From Clostridia bacterium (lineage in GTDB: Bacteria > Bacillota > Clostridia > Lachnospirales > Lachnospiraceae): a DNA stretch of 64,000 nucleotides. A program made the translations under genes and the position numbers. Location: assembly GCA_003249225.1 (NCBI GenBank), contig QKJQ01000018.1:1-64000 (forward strand). The letters are read 5' to 3'. The notes under the pieces were generated by a model that made no database searches, was not told where the DNA came from, and was given only the letters and a program-made list of their open reading frames with translations. Shown here piece by piece: positions 1 through 8,248 of the stretch (the stretch's first letter is position 1; the number at the start of each line of letters is the position of its first letter).

Positions 1-264
1 TACTTCATGGAAGAGCTTGGTCTTTATATAAATAATAAGAAATTAATCGATGAATATATAATTGAGTTTGCTTATTATGAATATATAGCGGCATTATGGA
101 AAGAAAGAAAAGAACTTACATGCAAAGAAAAAAAAATCAGATGTGATTTAATTCAAGAAAAGTGTCTGGATGAGTTTGGATTAAATGGTATTATATTAAA
201 AATTAAAATGCGCATTTGGTTGTTACTTTGGTTTGGGAAATACATTCTGAATCGTTTAACTTAG
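1..264 (+). CDS. C-terminal end of an unidentified glycan-locus protein (partial)
   Basis: The reading frame is open from the first base, so this is the 3' end of a gene that begins outside the window. An in-frame ATG at position 7 has no ribosome binding site in view. The visible part of about 87 residues is rich in Lys, Glu, Ile and Tyr and ends in a short hydrophobic stretch (near IWLLLWFGKYIL). No catalytic motif is visible. The gene lies 36 bp upstream of two family-2 glycosyltransferases whose C-termini are similarly basic and hydrophobic, so the tail of another glycosyltransferase is plausible, but this rests on context only. Confidence 0.5.
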   Translation, partial: YFMEELGLYINNKKLIDEYIIEFAYYEYIAALWKERKELTCKEKKIRCDLIQEKCLDEFGLNGIILKIKMRIWLLLWFGKYILNRLT

Positions 265-300
265 ACTATATAGTGTTTATTGATGAAAGGAATTAACGTA

Positions 301-1227
301 ATGAATGTAGAGGTTAGCGTCGTATTTATCACTTATAATCATGTAAGATACGTGGAGAATGCTATATCTAGCATAGTATCTCAGGTTACAAATTTCCCTT
401 TTGAAATAATCATGGCAGATGACTATTCTTCCGATGGGACAAGAGAGTGTTTGGATAATTTTATGAGAGATCATAAAGCAAATTATGTGTTAAGTTATGC
501 AGATAAGAACCAAGGAGTAAATATAAATATGTATGAAGCCTTCAACAAATGCAGAGGACGCTATATTGCATTGCTTGAGGGAGATGATGTTTGGACAGAC
601 ATATATAAGCTTCAAAAGCAATATGATTTTATGGAGACACATACAGAATATTCAATGGTAACACATTTATGCAGTCAAATGAATAAAGCTGGGGAAATTA
701 CTCATGAAATTGCAAAACGATTTTGCCCTGATATTGTTGTATATAAAATTAGTGATCTTTCTACTGTAAAATCAGCAGGGCACACTTCTTCTTACTTTTT
801 TCGAAGTCATAAGGAAGAGTTAATCTCATTTTCTTCCTATCTTCTTAATAAGAAATACTGTCCAGGTGATTGTGCATATCTTATGTTTATATTGCAGTTT
901 GGTGAAGTTTATATGTTAAAAGAAGTTATGAGCTGTTATCGTTTTGTATCGGAAAAAGGAGAAGGAAATTGGAATTCGTTGCATAATGATTCTGAGAATG
1001 CTTTTTTCTTTTATATGATAGCAAAACAACAGGAAGTAATTGCAAAAAAATGTGGGATTATACTTGATTTATTTGAACACAAATGTGTTTATTTTTACAA
1101 TGGTCTTAGAACACTTAGAAAAACAAAAAAAGTACGTTTGCTTTTTTCTGTTGTTATGATGTTTATAATGACAAAAAGGAAAAAAGCTCTATTGTCTTAT
1201 GTGATAAAAAGAAAATGGGACAAGTAA
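301..1227 (+). CDS. Family 2 glycosyltransferase
   Basis: Probable GT-A fold glycosyltransferase that adds one sugar to a surface glycan at the cytoplasmic face of the membrane. The N-terminus has the GT2 pattern VSVVFITYNH (about residues 4-13), then ADDYSSDGT (about 39-47) for nucleotide-sugar binding. The GDD of EGDDVWTD (about 93-100) would hold the metal ion. Start chosen at the ATG at 301, which has AAAGG 10 bases upstream; a TTG at 280 in the same frame has no binding site. The C-terminal third is basic and hydrophobic, suggesting membrane contact. The next gene is a clear paralogue with the same motif order. The region is AT-rich compared with the rest of the window. Donor and acceptor sugars cannot be read from the sequence. 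Confidence 0.88.
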   Translation: MNVEVSVVFITYNHVRYVENAISSIVSQVTNFPFEIIMADDYSSDGTRECLDNFMRDHKANYVLSYADKNQGVNINMYEAFNKCRGRYIALLEGDDVWTDIYKLQKQYDFMETHTEYSMVTHLCSQMNKAGEITHEIAKRFCPDIVVYKISDLSTVKSAGHTSSYFFRSHKEELISFSSYLLNKKYCPGDCAYLMFILQFGEVYMLKEVMSCYRFVSEKGEGNWNSLHNDSENAFFFYMIAKQQEVIAKKCGIILDLFEHKCVYFYNGLRTLRKTKKVRLLFSVVMMFIMTKRKKALLSYVIKRKWDK

Positions 1228-1389
1228 CATATTTCTTTATGTTTCAAATAAATCTAACAGAATTGTTATTTTGCTTGAATTTGAGAAGATGAAGAATAAT
1301 ATATAAAAGACAATAGTTATGGATAAAGTATAGGATATCTGGCATTTTAATTATAGTGAAATAAAGTAGTGTTGACAGGAGACTCAACT

Positions 1390-2340
1390 ATGACACCAAA
1401 AGTTAGCGTATTGTTGATTACTTACAATCATGGCAAATTTATCAAAAAGGCAATCGATGGAATATTGATGCAGAAAACCGATTTTCAATTTGAACTCGTT
1501 ATAGGAGATGATTGTTCGCCTGATAATACAAGAAACATAATAGAAGATTGTTTAAAAAAAACAAAGATAATTGTTAAAAGATCATATAATGAAACAAATC
1601 AAGGAGTAATGGAAAATATTAGAAAGGCATACATGAGATGTGAAGGTCAATATATTGCATACATTGAAGGAGACGATTTCTGGACAGATGAAACAAAACT
1701 TCAGAGTCAGGTCGATTTTTTAGACTCTCATCCAGATTATATTGAGATTGCACATCAATGTTCGCTTGTTGATAGAAAAGGAAAGCTTGAAAGAGAAATA
1801 TATAAGGTATTTAGCCATGTGAATGAGTATACTTTGGATGTATATTCATTATTTCAGTTACCAGGTCAATCATCAACTTTGATGGTGAGAAATCTGGGAA
1901 GAGAAGTAATGATGGATGTAAAAAAAGTTGGGAAAATCAGAATATGCCCGTTTGATCGTGTTATACCATTGCTTCTATTTAGTAAGGGGAAAATATATGT
2001 ATTGGACAATGTTATGAGTGCCTATAGATATGATATATCTGCCGGGTCAACAAGTTGGTCTGCAAAAAATAATGGCGAGAAGGTTCAAAAGTTACTATAC
2101 TATTTTTTTATGACAAAAGAGTTAGAACAAATTGCCAAGCGCTTGGAGATTAATCTAAACTGCAACTATATTAGAACGATGTTTTTTGGAAAAGCATTGT
2201 ATAATGCAAGAAATAGTCATAAGCTCCAATATTATTCTATGTGTTTTATAATGCTTATTTTTACTTTTCATAAGAGGAGCTTTATCCGTTCTGGCATGGA
2301 AACGTATCATAGAGAGATTATGAATGAAAAATGTCAATAG
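1390..2340 (+). CDS. Family 2 glycosyltransferase (paralogue of the preceding gene)
   Basis: Second GT2 enzyme of the glycan locus. Motifs run in the same order as in its neighbour: VSVLLITYNH (about residues 5-14), DDCSPDNT (about 40-47) and EGDDFWTD (about 94-101, metal-binding GDD). The shared phrase following it (KLQ.Q.DF...H..Y) points to tandem duplication. The start at 1390 has AGGAG 7-8 bases upstream; a GTG at 1369 would add seven residues but has no Shine-Dalgarno. The 160-base gap from the previous gene shows no terminator. The enzyme probably adds a successive sugar of the same repeat unit. Confidence 0.88.
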   Translation: MTPKVSVLLITYNHGKFIKKAIDGILMQKTDFQFELVIGDDCSPDNTRNIIEDCLKKTKIIVKRSYNETNQGVMENIRKAYMRCEGQYIAYIEGDDFWTDETKLQSQVDFLDSHPDYIEIAHQCSLVDRKGKLEREIYKVFSHVNEYTLDVYSLFQLPGQSSTLMVRNLGREVMMDVKKVGKIRICPFDRVIPLLLFSKGKIYVLDNVMSAYRYDISAGSTSWSAKNNGEKVQKLLYYFFMTKELEQIAKRLEINLNCNYIRTMFFGKALYNARNSHKLQYYSMCFIMLIFTFHKRSFIRSGMETYHREIMNEKCQ

Positions 2341-2474
2341 TATTCTTATGTATTTTCAGAAGTGCTTTGCTGATAGGAATCACATAACAATATTTCAAGT
2401 TGAACTAAACTTGTTCATAAAGAAAAAATCTGGTAGCTGAATCAGCAATCTATTCATATTAGGAGGACGAAGGA

Positions 2475-3098
2475 ATGATCAAGGCAATAATTTTTGATAT
2501 GGATGGCGTATTGATTGATGCAAAAGAATGGCATTATGAAGCATTAAACAAGGCATTGGGATTATTTGGATATAAAATTGACCGATACGATCATTTAGTG
2601 ACATATGATGGTTTGCCTACAAGTAAGAAACTTGAGATGCTGACCATTGAAAATGGTCTACCTGTAGAGTTACACGGGTTTATCAATCAGTTAAAACAGA
2701 TTTACACTATGGATATGGTATATACTTTATGTAAACCTTTTTTTCCACATGAATATGCGCTTTCCAGACTAAAAGCAGAAGGTTATCAGCTTGCAGTCGC
2801 TTCTAATTCAATTCGTTCAACAGTAGATCTGATGATGGATAAAAGTAAGCTTGGACAATATTTGGAGTTTTCTTTAAGTAATCAAGATGTTAAATATGCA
2901 AAACCGGATCCTGAAATATATATAACTGCGGTGGAAAAACTTGGACGTAGTCCTGATGAATGTTTAGTAATAGAAGATAATATTAATGGAATAAAAGCAG
3001 CAACGGCAGCGGGAACATATGTAATGAAAGTCGATACAATTAATGATGTAACTTATACGGGGATTATTAATAGTATTCAGATATATAATAATGTTTAG
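2475..3098 (+). CDS. HAD superfamily phosphatase / phosphomutase-like
   Basis: HAD hydrolase of the beta-phosphoglucomutase/GS1 type, 207 residues as usual for the family. Motif I is FDMDGVLID with nucleophile Asp8 and acid/base Asp10. Motif II is the Ser of ASNS (near residue 112), motif III the Lys of KPDPEIY and motif IV is IEDNINGI. The helical cap between residues 15 and 80 fits subclass IA. A strong AGGAGG lies upstream. The next gene (ABC transporter) begins 28 bp later and is probably co-transcribed. In a glycan locus it could dephosphorylate a sugar phosphate or interconvert hexose phosphates; the substrate is not deducible. Confidence 0.85.
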   Translation: MIKAIIFDMDGVLIDAKEWHYEALNKALGLFGYKIDRYDHLVTYDGLPTSKKLEMLTIENGLPVELHGFINQLKQIYTMDMVYTLCKPFFPHEYALSRLKAEGYQLAVASNSIRSTVDLMMDKSKLGQYLEFSLSNQDVKYAKPDPEIYITAVEKLGRSPDECLVIEDNINGIKAATAAGTYVMKVDTINDVTYTGIINSIQIYNNV

Positions 3099-3126
3099 GC
3101 TTTAAAATATGGGGGACATAGTTTAG

Positions 3127-4887
3127 ATGAATAAAGCGAAAGATATAGTTGAAAAGGTTAAAAAAGGTGAATTCAAACAAGGTTTTAAGAATCTGATATG
3201 GATATTTCAATTAACTGATAAATATAGGAAAAACATAATTCTTTATGTGATCATGTTGATTATAAAGTTGGGATTTAGTATATTTTTGACAGTAAGTATT
3301 AAAGATTTGATCGATTTATTATTAGCGAGAGATATAGAGAAGCTAATTCATATGGTAATATTATATGGAGGAATTGGGTTATTGAATATTGCAATAAGCA
3401 TGATTGTACAAAGATATGGTTCAGTAATTTCATATAAAGTGTACCAAGAAAACTCACATGAAATATATTGTAAAATAATGGAGTCTGAGTGGGAGGCATT
3501 AAGTGAATTTCATTCAGGTGATTTATTAAATCGTATGTCAAACGATGTTGGTGTAATATCAGACAGTGTAACAGGATGGATTCCAAATTTACTAATACAG
3601 GTATTGCAAATACTGGTCCCTGTTATAATCATAACATATTATGACCCAGTCTTGATACTTGTATTAGCGCTTTGTGCCCCTTTTGTTTTTATAAGCTCTA
3701 GAATTTTTGTGGGAAAACTTTACCAATACAATAAAAATCAAAGAGTTTTAGATAGTGAACAAGTTATGTTAAATAAAGAATCCTTTCATAATATGCAGAC
3801 AATCAAGGCTTTTGGATTGGCTAATTTATTTGAAGATAAAGTCAAAGAATTACTTGAAAGGGTTACATTTGTTGGTTTGAAAGTTGTTAAATATTCTATG
3901 TTATCATGGGCAACTATGTATCTTGCAGGACAAGTGGCGGCAGGAATCTGTTTGGCATTTTCTGCCTACCATGTTTATATTGGTTTAATTTCAATGGGAA
4001 CTTTATTTATGATTGCAACATTAGCATCTTATGTGGCATCATCATTTAAATCACTTATTTCTGTTTTCCCACAAGTTATCTCAACAGTAACATCAGTAGA
4101 CAGAATAAAGAAACTCATAGATATTCCAAAAGAACAAGAAGATGATGAAATATGTAATAAAATAATTAAAAATGGAGTTGATTGCAAAGTAATTATTAAA
4201 ATGGAAAACATATCATTTTCATATAGTAATGGATATGAGGTTTTCAAAAATATGAATTTTAAAGCATCCTCTGGAGAAATTGTTGCACTTGTAGGCCCGT
4301 CTGGAGAAGGAAAAACAACAATGCTGAGAATTTTATTAGGGCTTGTGAAAACAGATGGTTATTCAAAGATATTTTTAAGTGGCCAAGAGGCAGATGGAAT
4401 TAATATAGGACCATCTTCCAGAAGATTAATATCGTACGTACCTCAAATCAACATGATGCTGTCAGGAACAATTGCTGATAATATGCGGCTTGTTAATCAA
4501 ACAGCATCAGATGAGGAGATTATTGAAGCTCTCGAAAATGCATGTGCTTATGAATTTGTAAAAAAACTAGAAGGCGGAATATATTTTGAAATGAAAGAAA
4601 GTGGAGTATCATTTTCTGAAGGACAAAATCAGAGGTTGGCTATTGCAAGAGCTTTACTACATAAAGCACCTATTCTTTTGCTTGATGAAGCGACATCTGC
4701 ACTAGATGTAACAACGGAACGTATGGTAATTAAGAATTTGGCGAAAGAACATAATAACCGCCTTTGTATTTTAACAACTCATAGACCTTCTGTTCTTGAA
4801 ATCTGTGATCATGTATATAAAATTTCGAACAAAAAAGTATTTAGCATTACTGATGATGAAATAAATCACTTGATTAATGAATTTTAA
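3127..4887 (+). CDS. ABC transporter, fused permease and ATPase (exporter/flippase type)
   Basis: Half-transporter of 586 residues that should work as a homodimer in the membrane. The N-terminal half has about six hydrophobic segments, starting near IILYVIMLIIKLGF. The C-terminal half is an ATPase with Walker A GPSGEGKTT near residue 390, a signature reading FSEGQ (usual LSGGQ) near 495, and Walker B LLLDEATSALD near 516. Glu replaces the usual Ser in Walker A. The 586-residue length matches MsbA/PglK-like flippases. The gene sits between a HAD enzyme and a sugar aminotransferase (15-bp gap to the latter). Likely role: moving a lipid-linked oligosaccharide or modified sugar across the membrane; peptide export is the alternative. 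Confidence 0.85.
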   Translation: MNKAKDIVEKVKKGEFKQGFKNLIWIFQLTDKYRKNIILYVIMLIIKLGFSIFLTVSIKDLIDLLLARDIEKLIHMVILYGGIGLLNIAISMIVQRYGSVISYKVYQENSHEIYCKIMESEWEALSEFHSGDLLNRMSNDVGVISDSVTGWIPNLLIQVLQILVPVIIITYYDPVLILVLALCAPFVFISSRIFVGKLYQYNKNQRVLDSEQVMLNKESFHNMQTIKAFGLANLFEDKVKELLERVTFVGLKVVKYSMLSWATMYLAGQVAAGICLAFSAYHVYIGLISMGTLFMIATLASYVASSFKSLISVFPQVISTVTSVDRIKKLIDIPKEQEDDEICNKIIKNGVDCKVIIKMENISFSYSNGYEVFKNMNFKASSGEIVALVGPSGEGKTTMLRILLGLVKTDGYSKIFLSGQEADGINIGPSSRRLISYVPQINMMLSGTIADNMRLVNQTASDEEIIEALENACAYEFVKKLEGGIYFEMKESGVSFSEGQNQRLAIARALLHKAPILLLDEATSALDVTTERMVIKNLAKEHNNRLCILTTHRPSVLEICDHVYKISNKKVFSITDDEINHLINEF

Positions 4888-4902
4888 ATTGGAGGTCATT
4901 TT

Positions 4903-6021
4903 ATGTTAGATAAACCGATATATGTTACAAAAGCCTCATTACCTCCTTTTGATGAATATGTTGAGGCATTAAAAGCATTATGGGATACAGGGATATTGAC
5001 CAATATGGGAAAGTATCATACAGAACTTGAAAAGAAGTTGGATGAATTTTTAGGAGTACATTTTATCTCACTTTTTGTAAATGGACATATGTCTTTAGAA
5101 CTGGTTTTACAGGCAATGAACTTAACAGGTGAGGTAATTACAACGCCATATACGTTTGCGTCAACTACACATGCAATTGTAAGAAATCATTTAAAACCTG
5201 TTTTTTGTGATATTAATGAAAAAAATTATACGATAGATGTATCAAAAATTGAAAGATTAATTAATGATAAAACCTCTGCGATTTTACCTGTCCATGTATA
5301 TGGAAATATATGCGAAATAGAAGAGATTGATAGAATTGCACAAAAATATGATTTAAAAGTCATTTATGATGCGGCTCATGCTTTTGGAGAAAAGATAAAT
5401 GGGCAAGGAGTTGGTACTCTAGGGGATGCATCTATCTTTAGTTTTCATGCTACAAAAGCTTTCAATACGATTGAAGGTGGTGCTGTAACCACGAAAGACT
5501 TTTTACTTCTTGAAAGCCTGTATCAGTTGAAAAATTTTGGATTTCGTAATGAGGTAACAGTTAATGGTGTTGGTGCTAACGCAAAAATGAACGAATTTCA
5601 GGCAATTATGGGATTATGCAATTTAAAATACTTTGCTGATGGTGTTTTAAAGAGAAAGAGTTTAGTCGAGCACTACAGACAAAGATTGCGCAATATACCC
5701 GGATTGGTTGTGTTGGAAGAAGAGAAAGACAGGCAAATTGAAAGTAATTATTCATATTTCCCACTTGTGATTTATGAAAAAGAATTTGGATTTACGAGAA
5801 ATGAAATAAAAGAAAAACTTAATGCTAACAATATTTTTCCAAGACGGTACTTTTATCCGTTGACTAATTCATTTAAGTGTTATGAAAATGAATTTGATAT
5901 AGCAGAGACTCCAATAGCATTAAAGATATCAAAGAGAGTATTAACCCTTCCTCTGTATGCTGAGCTTGAGCATGAAGTGGTTGATACGATTTGCGATATA
6001 ATTGTTAATTTACATAAATGA
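4903..6021 (+). CDS. DegT/DnrJ/EryC1/StrS sugar aminotransferase (VioA/WecE-like)
   Basis: PLP-dependent aminotransferase that converts a nucleotide-linked keto sugar to an amino sugar. The PLP lysine is Lys185 in FHATKAFNTIEGG, and DAAHAFG (156-162) is the cofactor-contacting Asp motif. Length of 372 residues is normal. Strong GGAGG upstream. The N-terminus resembles dTDP-4-amino-4,6-dideoxyglucose transaminases (VioA). The rmlA/rmlB genes nearby make dTDP-4-keto-6-deoxyglucose, the natural substrate of such enzymes, and a GNAT acetyltransferase follows 50 bp later. A dTDP-4-amino-4,6-dideoxyhexose is therefore the likely product; assignment to a single stereoisomer is not supported. Confidence 0.9.
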   Translation: MLDKPIYVTKASLPPFDEYVEALKALWDTGILTNMGKYHTELEKKLDEFLGVHFISLFVNGHMSLELVLQAMNLTGEVITTPYTFASTTHAIVRNHLKPVFCDINEKNYTIDVSKIERLINDKTSAILPVHVYGNICEIEEIDRIAQKYDLKVIYDAAHAFGEKINGQGVGTLGDASIFSFHATKAFNTIEGGAVTTKDFLLLESLYQLKNFGFRNEVTVNGVGANAKMNEFQAIMGLCNLKYFADGVLKRKSLVEHYRQRLRNIPGLVVLEEEKDRQIESNYSYFPLVIYEKEFGFTRNEIKEKLNANNIFPRRYFYPLTNSFKCYENEFDIAETPIALKISKRVLTLPLYAELEHEVVDTICDIIVNLHK

Positions 6022-6071
6022 TATAGAACTTGGAAAGGTTTGGTAATTATGAAAATATTGAGGGAGATATC

Positions 6072-6554
6072 ATGATTAACTACAGATGTATCGAAGTAAA
6101 GGATAAAGAGGAAATATATGAAATATTGCTTGAAATGAGAGACTATTTTTTGGATGGAATCAGAAGAACTAATCAAGAATTATATGAGTATGCTGATAAA
6201 TTAGCTAAAAATGCACATTTTAAAGTGACCTATGAAATTGATACTGTGGTTTCGTTTGTTGCCTATTATGCAAACGATTATGTGAATAAGGTTGCATTCA
6301 TAATAATGATTGCAATAAATTCAAAATATCAAAAAGGTATTACAGGGTATATTACTTTGGGACGAATGCTGGATGAGTCAATAAAAAAATTGAAACATGA
6401 TGGGTTTTATAAAGTTCAATTTGAAGTAGACAAAGCAAATACTAAAGCGATTGCCTTGTATAATAAACATGGTGCTATCTATGAAAAAGATTCCAGCAAT
6501 AATATGATGCTTATGTATATAGACTTGACAGATTTTACTAACAATAATTTGTAA
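6072..6554 (+). CDS. GNAT family N-acetyltransferase
   Basis: About 160-residue acetyltransferase-like protein. The GNAT core is seen as a strand-helix region around IIMIAINSKYQKG, where the acetyl-CoA pyrophosphate loop should lie. A late conserved element follows: VDKANTKAIALYNKHGAIYE, typical of motif B (N..A..LY.K.GF). Start at 6072 is supported by AGGGAG 5-6 bases upstream; a TTG at 6030 is not. Following directly after a sugar aminotransferase, it probably acetylates the new amino group, as WecD does for dTDP-Fuc4N. That pairing is inferred from order, not from residues. The next gene starts 20 bp downstream. Confidence 0.8.
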   Translation: MINYRCIEVKDKEEIYEILLEMRDYFLDGIRRTNQELYEYADKLAKNAHFKVTYEIDTVVSFVAYYANDYVNKVAFIIMIAINSKYQKGITGYITLGRMLDESIKKLKHDGFYKVQFEVDKANTKAIALYNKHGAIYEKDSSNNMMLMYIDLTDFTNNNL

Positions 6555-6574
6555 CCAAATGAAAGGTAAGTCAT

Positions 6575-7273
6575 ATGAAATTAGGAGTTATGCAACCATA
6601 CTTTTTACCGTATATTGGATATTGGCAATTGATGAACGCTGTTGATAAATATGTAATTTTTGATGATGGGAATTATATAAAAAGTGGATGGATCAATAGA
6701 AATCGGATATTAATGAGTGGAACGGCCTTTATGATAAACCTGAGAATTAAGGATGTAAGTCAGAATAAATTTATTAATCAATTGAATTTGGTTGAAGAGA
6801 ATGATTTTAAGAATAAAATGTTAACAACAATTGTACATGCCTACAGAAAAGCTCCGAATTTTAATGAAGTTTATCCATTATTTGAAGAGGTTATCAATTA
6901 CAATGAAAACAATTTAGCAGATTATTTAACGAACTCTATTAAAAAGATTTCTGAATATTTAGATATGACGACTGAATTTTTTATGTCCTCTGAAATAGAT
7001 AAAAACAATAGCCTGAAGTGTCAAGATAAAGTAATCGATATATGCAAAGTCATGGATGCCAATGAATATTATAATGCTATTGGTGGAATCGAACTATATT
7101 CTAAAGAGGAATTTCTGAAAAATGGAATAACGCTTAAATTTGTGCAAACTCAAAAGGTTGAATACACGCAGTTCAAGAATAATTTTGAACCGAATTTATC
7201 CATCATTGATGTTATGATGTTCAATACGAAAGATGAGGTAAAGGAATTATTACAAGCGTATACATTGGTTTAG
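6575..7273 (+). CDS. WbqC-like family protein
   Basis: 232-residue protein with the hallmark start of the WbqC family, MQPYFLPYIGYWQL, followed by DKYVIFDDGNYIKSGWINRN. WbqC proteins occur in O-antigen and capsule clusters, often beside DegT aminotransferases. Their biochemical role is not firmly established; proposals include sugar or aminoacyl modification. No signal peptide or membrane segment, so cytoplasmic. It ends the plus-strand run and is followed within 10 bp by a bidirectional terminator. AAAGG lies upstream of the ATG. Confidence 0.85.
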   Translation: MKLGVMQPYFLPYIGYWQLMNAVDKYVIFDDGNYIKSGWINRNRILMSGTAFMINLRIKDVSQNKFINQLNLVEENDFKNKMLTTIVHAYRKAPNFNEVYPLFEEVINYNENNLADYLTNSIKKISEYLDMTTEFFMSSEIDKNNSLKCQDKVIDICKVMDANEYYNAIGGIELYSKEEFLKNGITLKFVQTQKVEYTQFKNNFEPNLSIIDVMMFNTKDEVKELLQAYTLV

Positions 7274-7280
7274 TAATATT

Positions 7281-7314
7281 AAAAAGATGTCTCATTAGTT
7301 TGAGGCATCTTTTT
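7281..7314. terminator. Bidirectional intrinsic terminator
   Basis: A 14-bp stem with one G-T wobble (AAAAAGATG.CTCA paired with TGAG.CATCTTTTT) around a 6-base loop. A-run on one side and T-run on the other let it stop both the plus-strand glycan genes and the convergent minus-strand rml operon. Confidence 0.85.
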
Positions 7315-7348
7315 AATATATAAGGTTGTTTGTGATTGCGGTTTCTAG

Positions 7349-8203
7349 CTATTTGTTTTTTTGATCAAGTAAATAGAGCTGGAGAGCAGACTTAAAATTC
7401 CAATTATCAAACAATGAATTCCAGTCACTCACCATATTGGAATCCTTAATGCTTTCATTAAGTTTATTCATGAAATCATCATGCTGTATTATAATGGATC
7501 CTAAACTGTTTAAATGGTCTGTTGGCCATATACCGCAGTCTATTAGAGAACAGTGCATTTCGTATAAGCGTATTGTTAATGCGATAAACGCGTACTTCGA
7601 AGCATTACTCACTTTCGAGAACATTGACTCTCCATTCCAATAAGATCCAATCGCTACGCCAAACAGACCACCTATTAGATTATCACCGTCCCAGACTTCT
7701 ACAGAGTGTGCGAAGCCTAGTTCGTTCAGTTTGCAGGCAGCTTCCACTCTTTTTGGTGTGAGCCATGTATAACCTTCACGTAATTCACTACAAGCACTTA
7801 CTACATCGGTGAAAGCTTTGTCAGACGTAATACGGTATTTATTTTGATTAATGATTTGCATCATTGATTTTTTGATTTTAACCTTGTCAGGGGGTACTAT
7901 ACATCGAATTTTGGATGTCCACCATAGGATTGGTTCTTTAGAGAAAGACAATTGCACAACTCCGTTTCTGTAAGCACAAAGCAATCGCTCAGGAGATAAG
8001 TCTCCGCCAACGCATAATAATTCACCTGCGGGGCCGAGGGTTATATTGCTATTTGCTGTTATATTCGGCGGGAAGTATAATTCTTTTTTTAAATGGTATG
8101 CTTTACGATATAGAATATGCTTATTATATAGAGTTTTAATATGACTTTTTAAAACATAATCATCAATTTTAGTCATAAATAGTTTGATTCTATTTCTCAT
8201 CAT
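7349..8203 (-). CDS. Divergent leucyl/phenylalanyl-tRNA-protein transferase homologue
   Basis: Resembles Aat, which moves Leu or Phe from aminoacyl-tRNA to the N-terminus of proteins. Family motifs are plain: YFPP (about residues 43-46), GGDLSPERLL (66-75), PILWW (91-95), TWLTP (146-150), GFAHSVEVW (163-171), GESMFS (191-196) and LIDC (220-223). Two positions differ from the E. coli enzyme as I remember it: Trp49 of FPWF is Leu85 here, and Gln188 of DCQ is Gly224 (DCG). A basic N-terminal extension of about 42 residues precedes the usual start. GAGG favours Met at 8203; an ATG at 8215 would add four residues. It begins 45 bp after rmlC on the same strand and so is probably the last gene of the rhamnose operon. 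Classical N-end-rule function is doubtful; transfer of an amino acid to another acceptor is possible. Confidence 0.82.
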   Translation of the reverse strand: MMRNRIKLFMTKIDDYVLKSHIKTLYNKHILYRKAYHLKKELYFPPNITANSNITLGPAGELLCVGGDLSPERLLCAYRNGVVQLSFSKEPILWWTSKIRCIVPPDKVKIKKSMMQIINQNKYRITSDKAFTDVVSACSELREGYTWLTPKRVEAACKLNELGFAHSVEVWDGDNLIGGLFGVAIGSYWNGESMFSKVSNASKYAFIALTIRLYEMHCSLIDCGIWPTDHLNSLGSIIIQHDDFMNKLNESIKDSNMVSDWNSLFDNWNFKSALQLYLLDQKNK

Positions 8204-8248
8204 TGCTCGCCTCATATTGAATATAGTTGAAAATTAACGTATTAAGAG

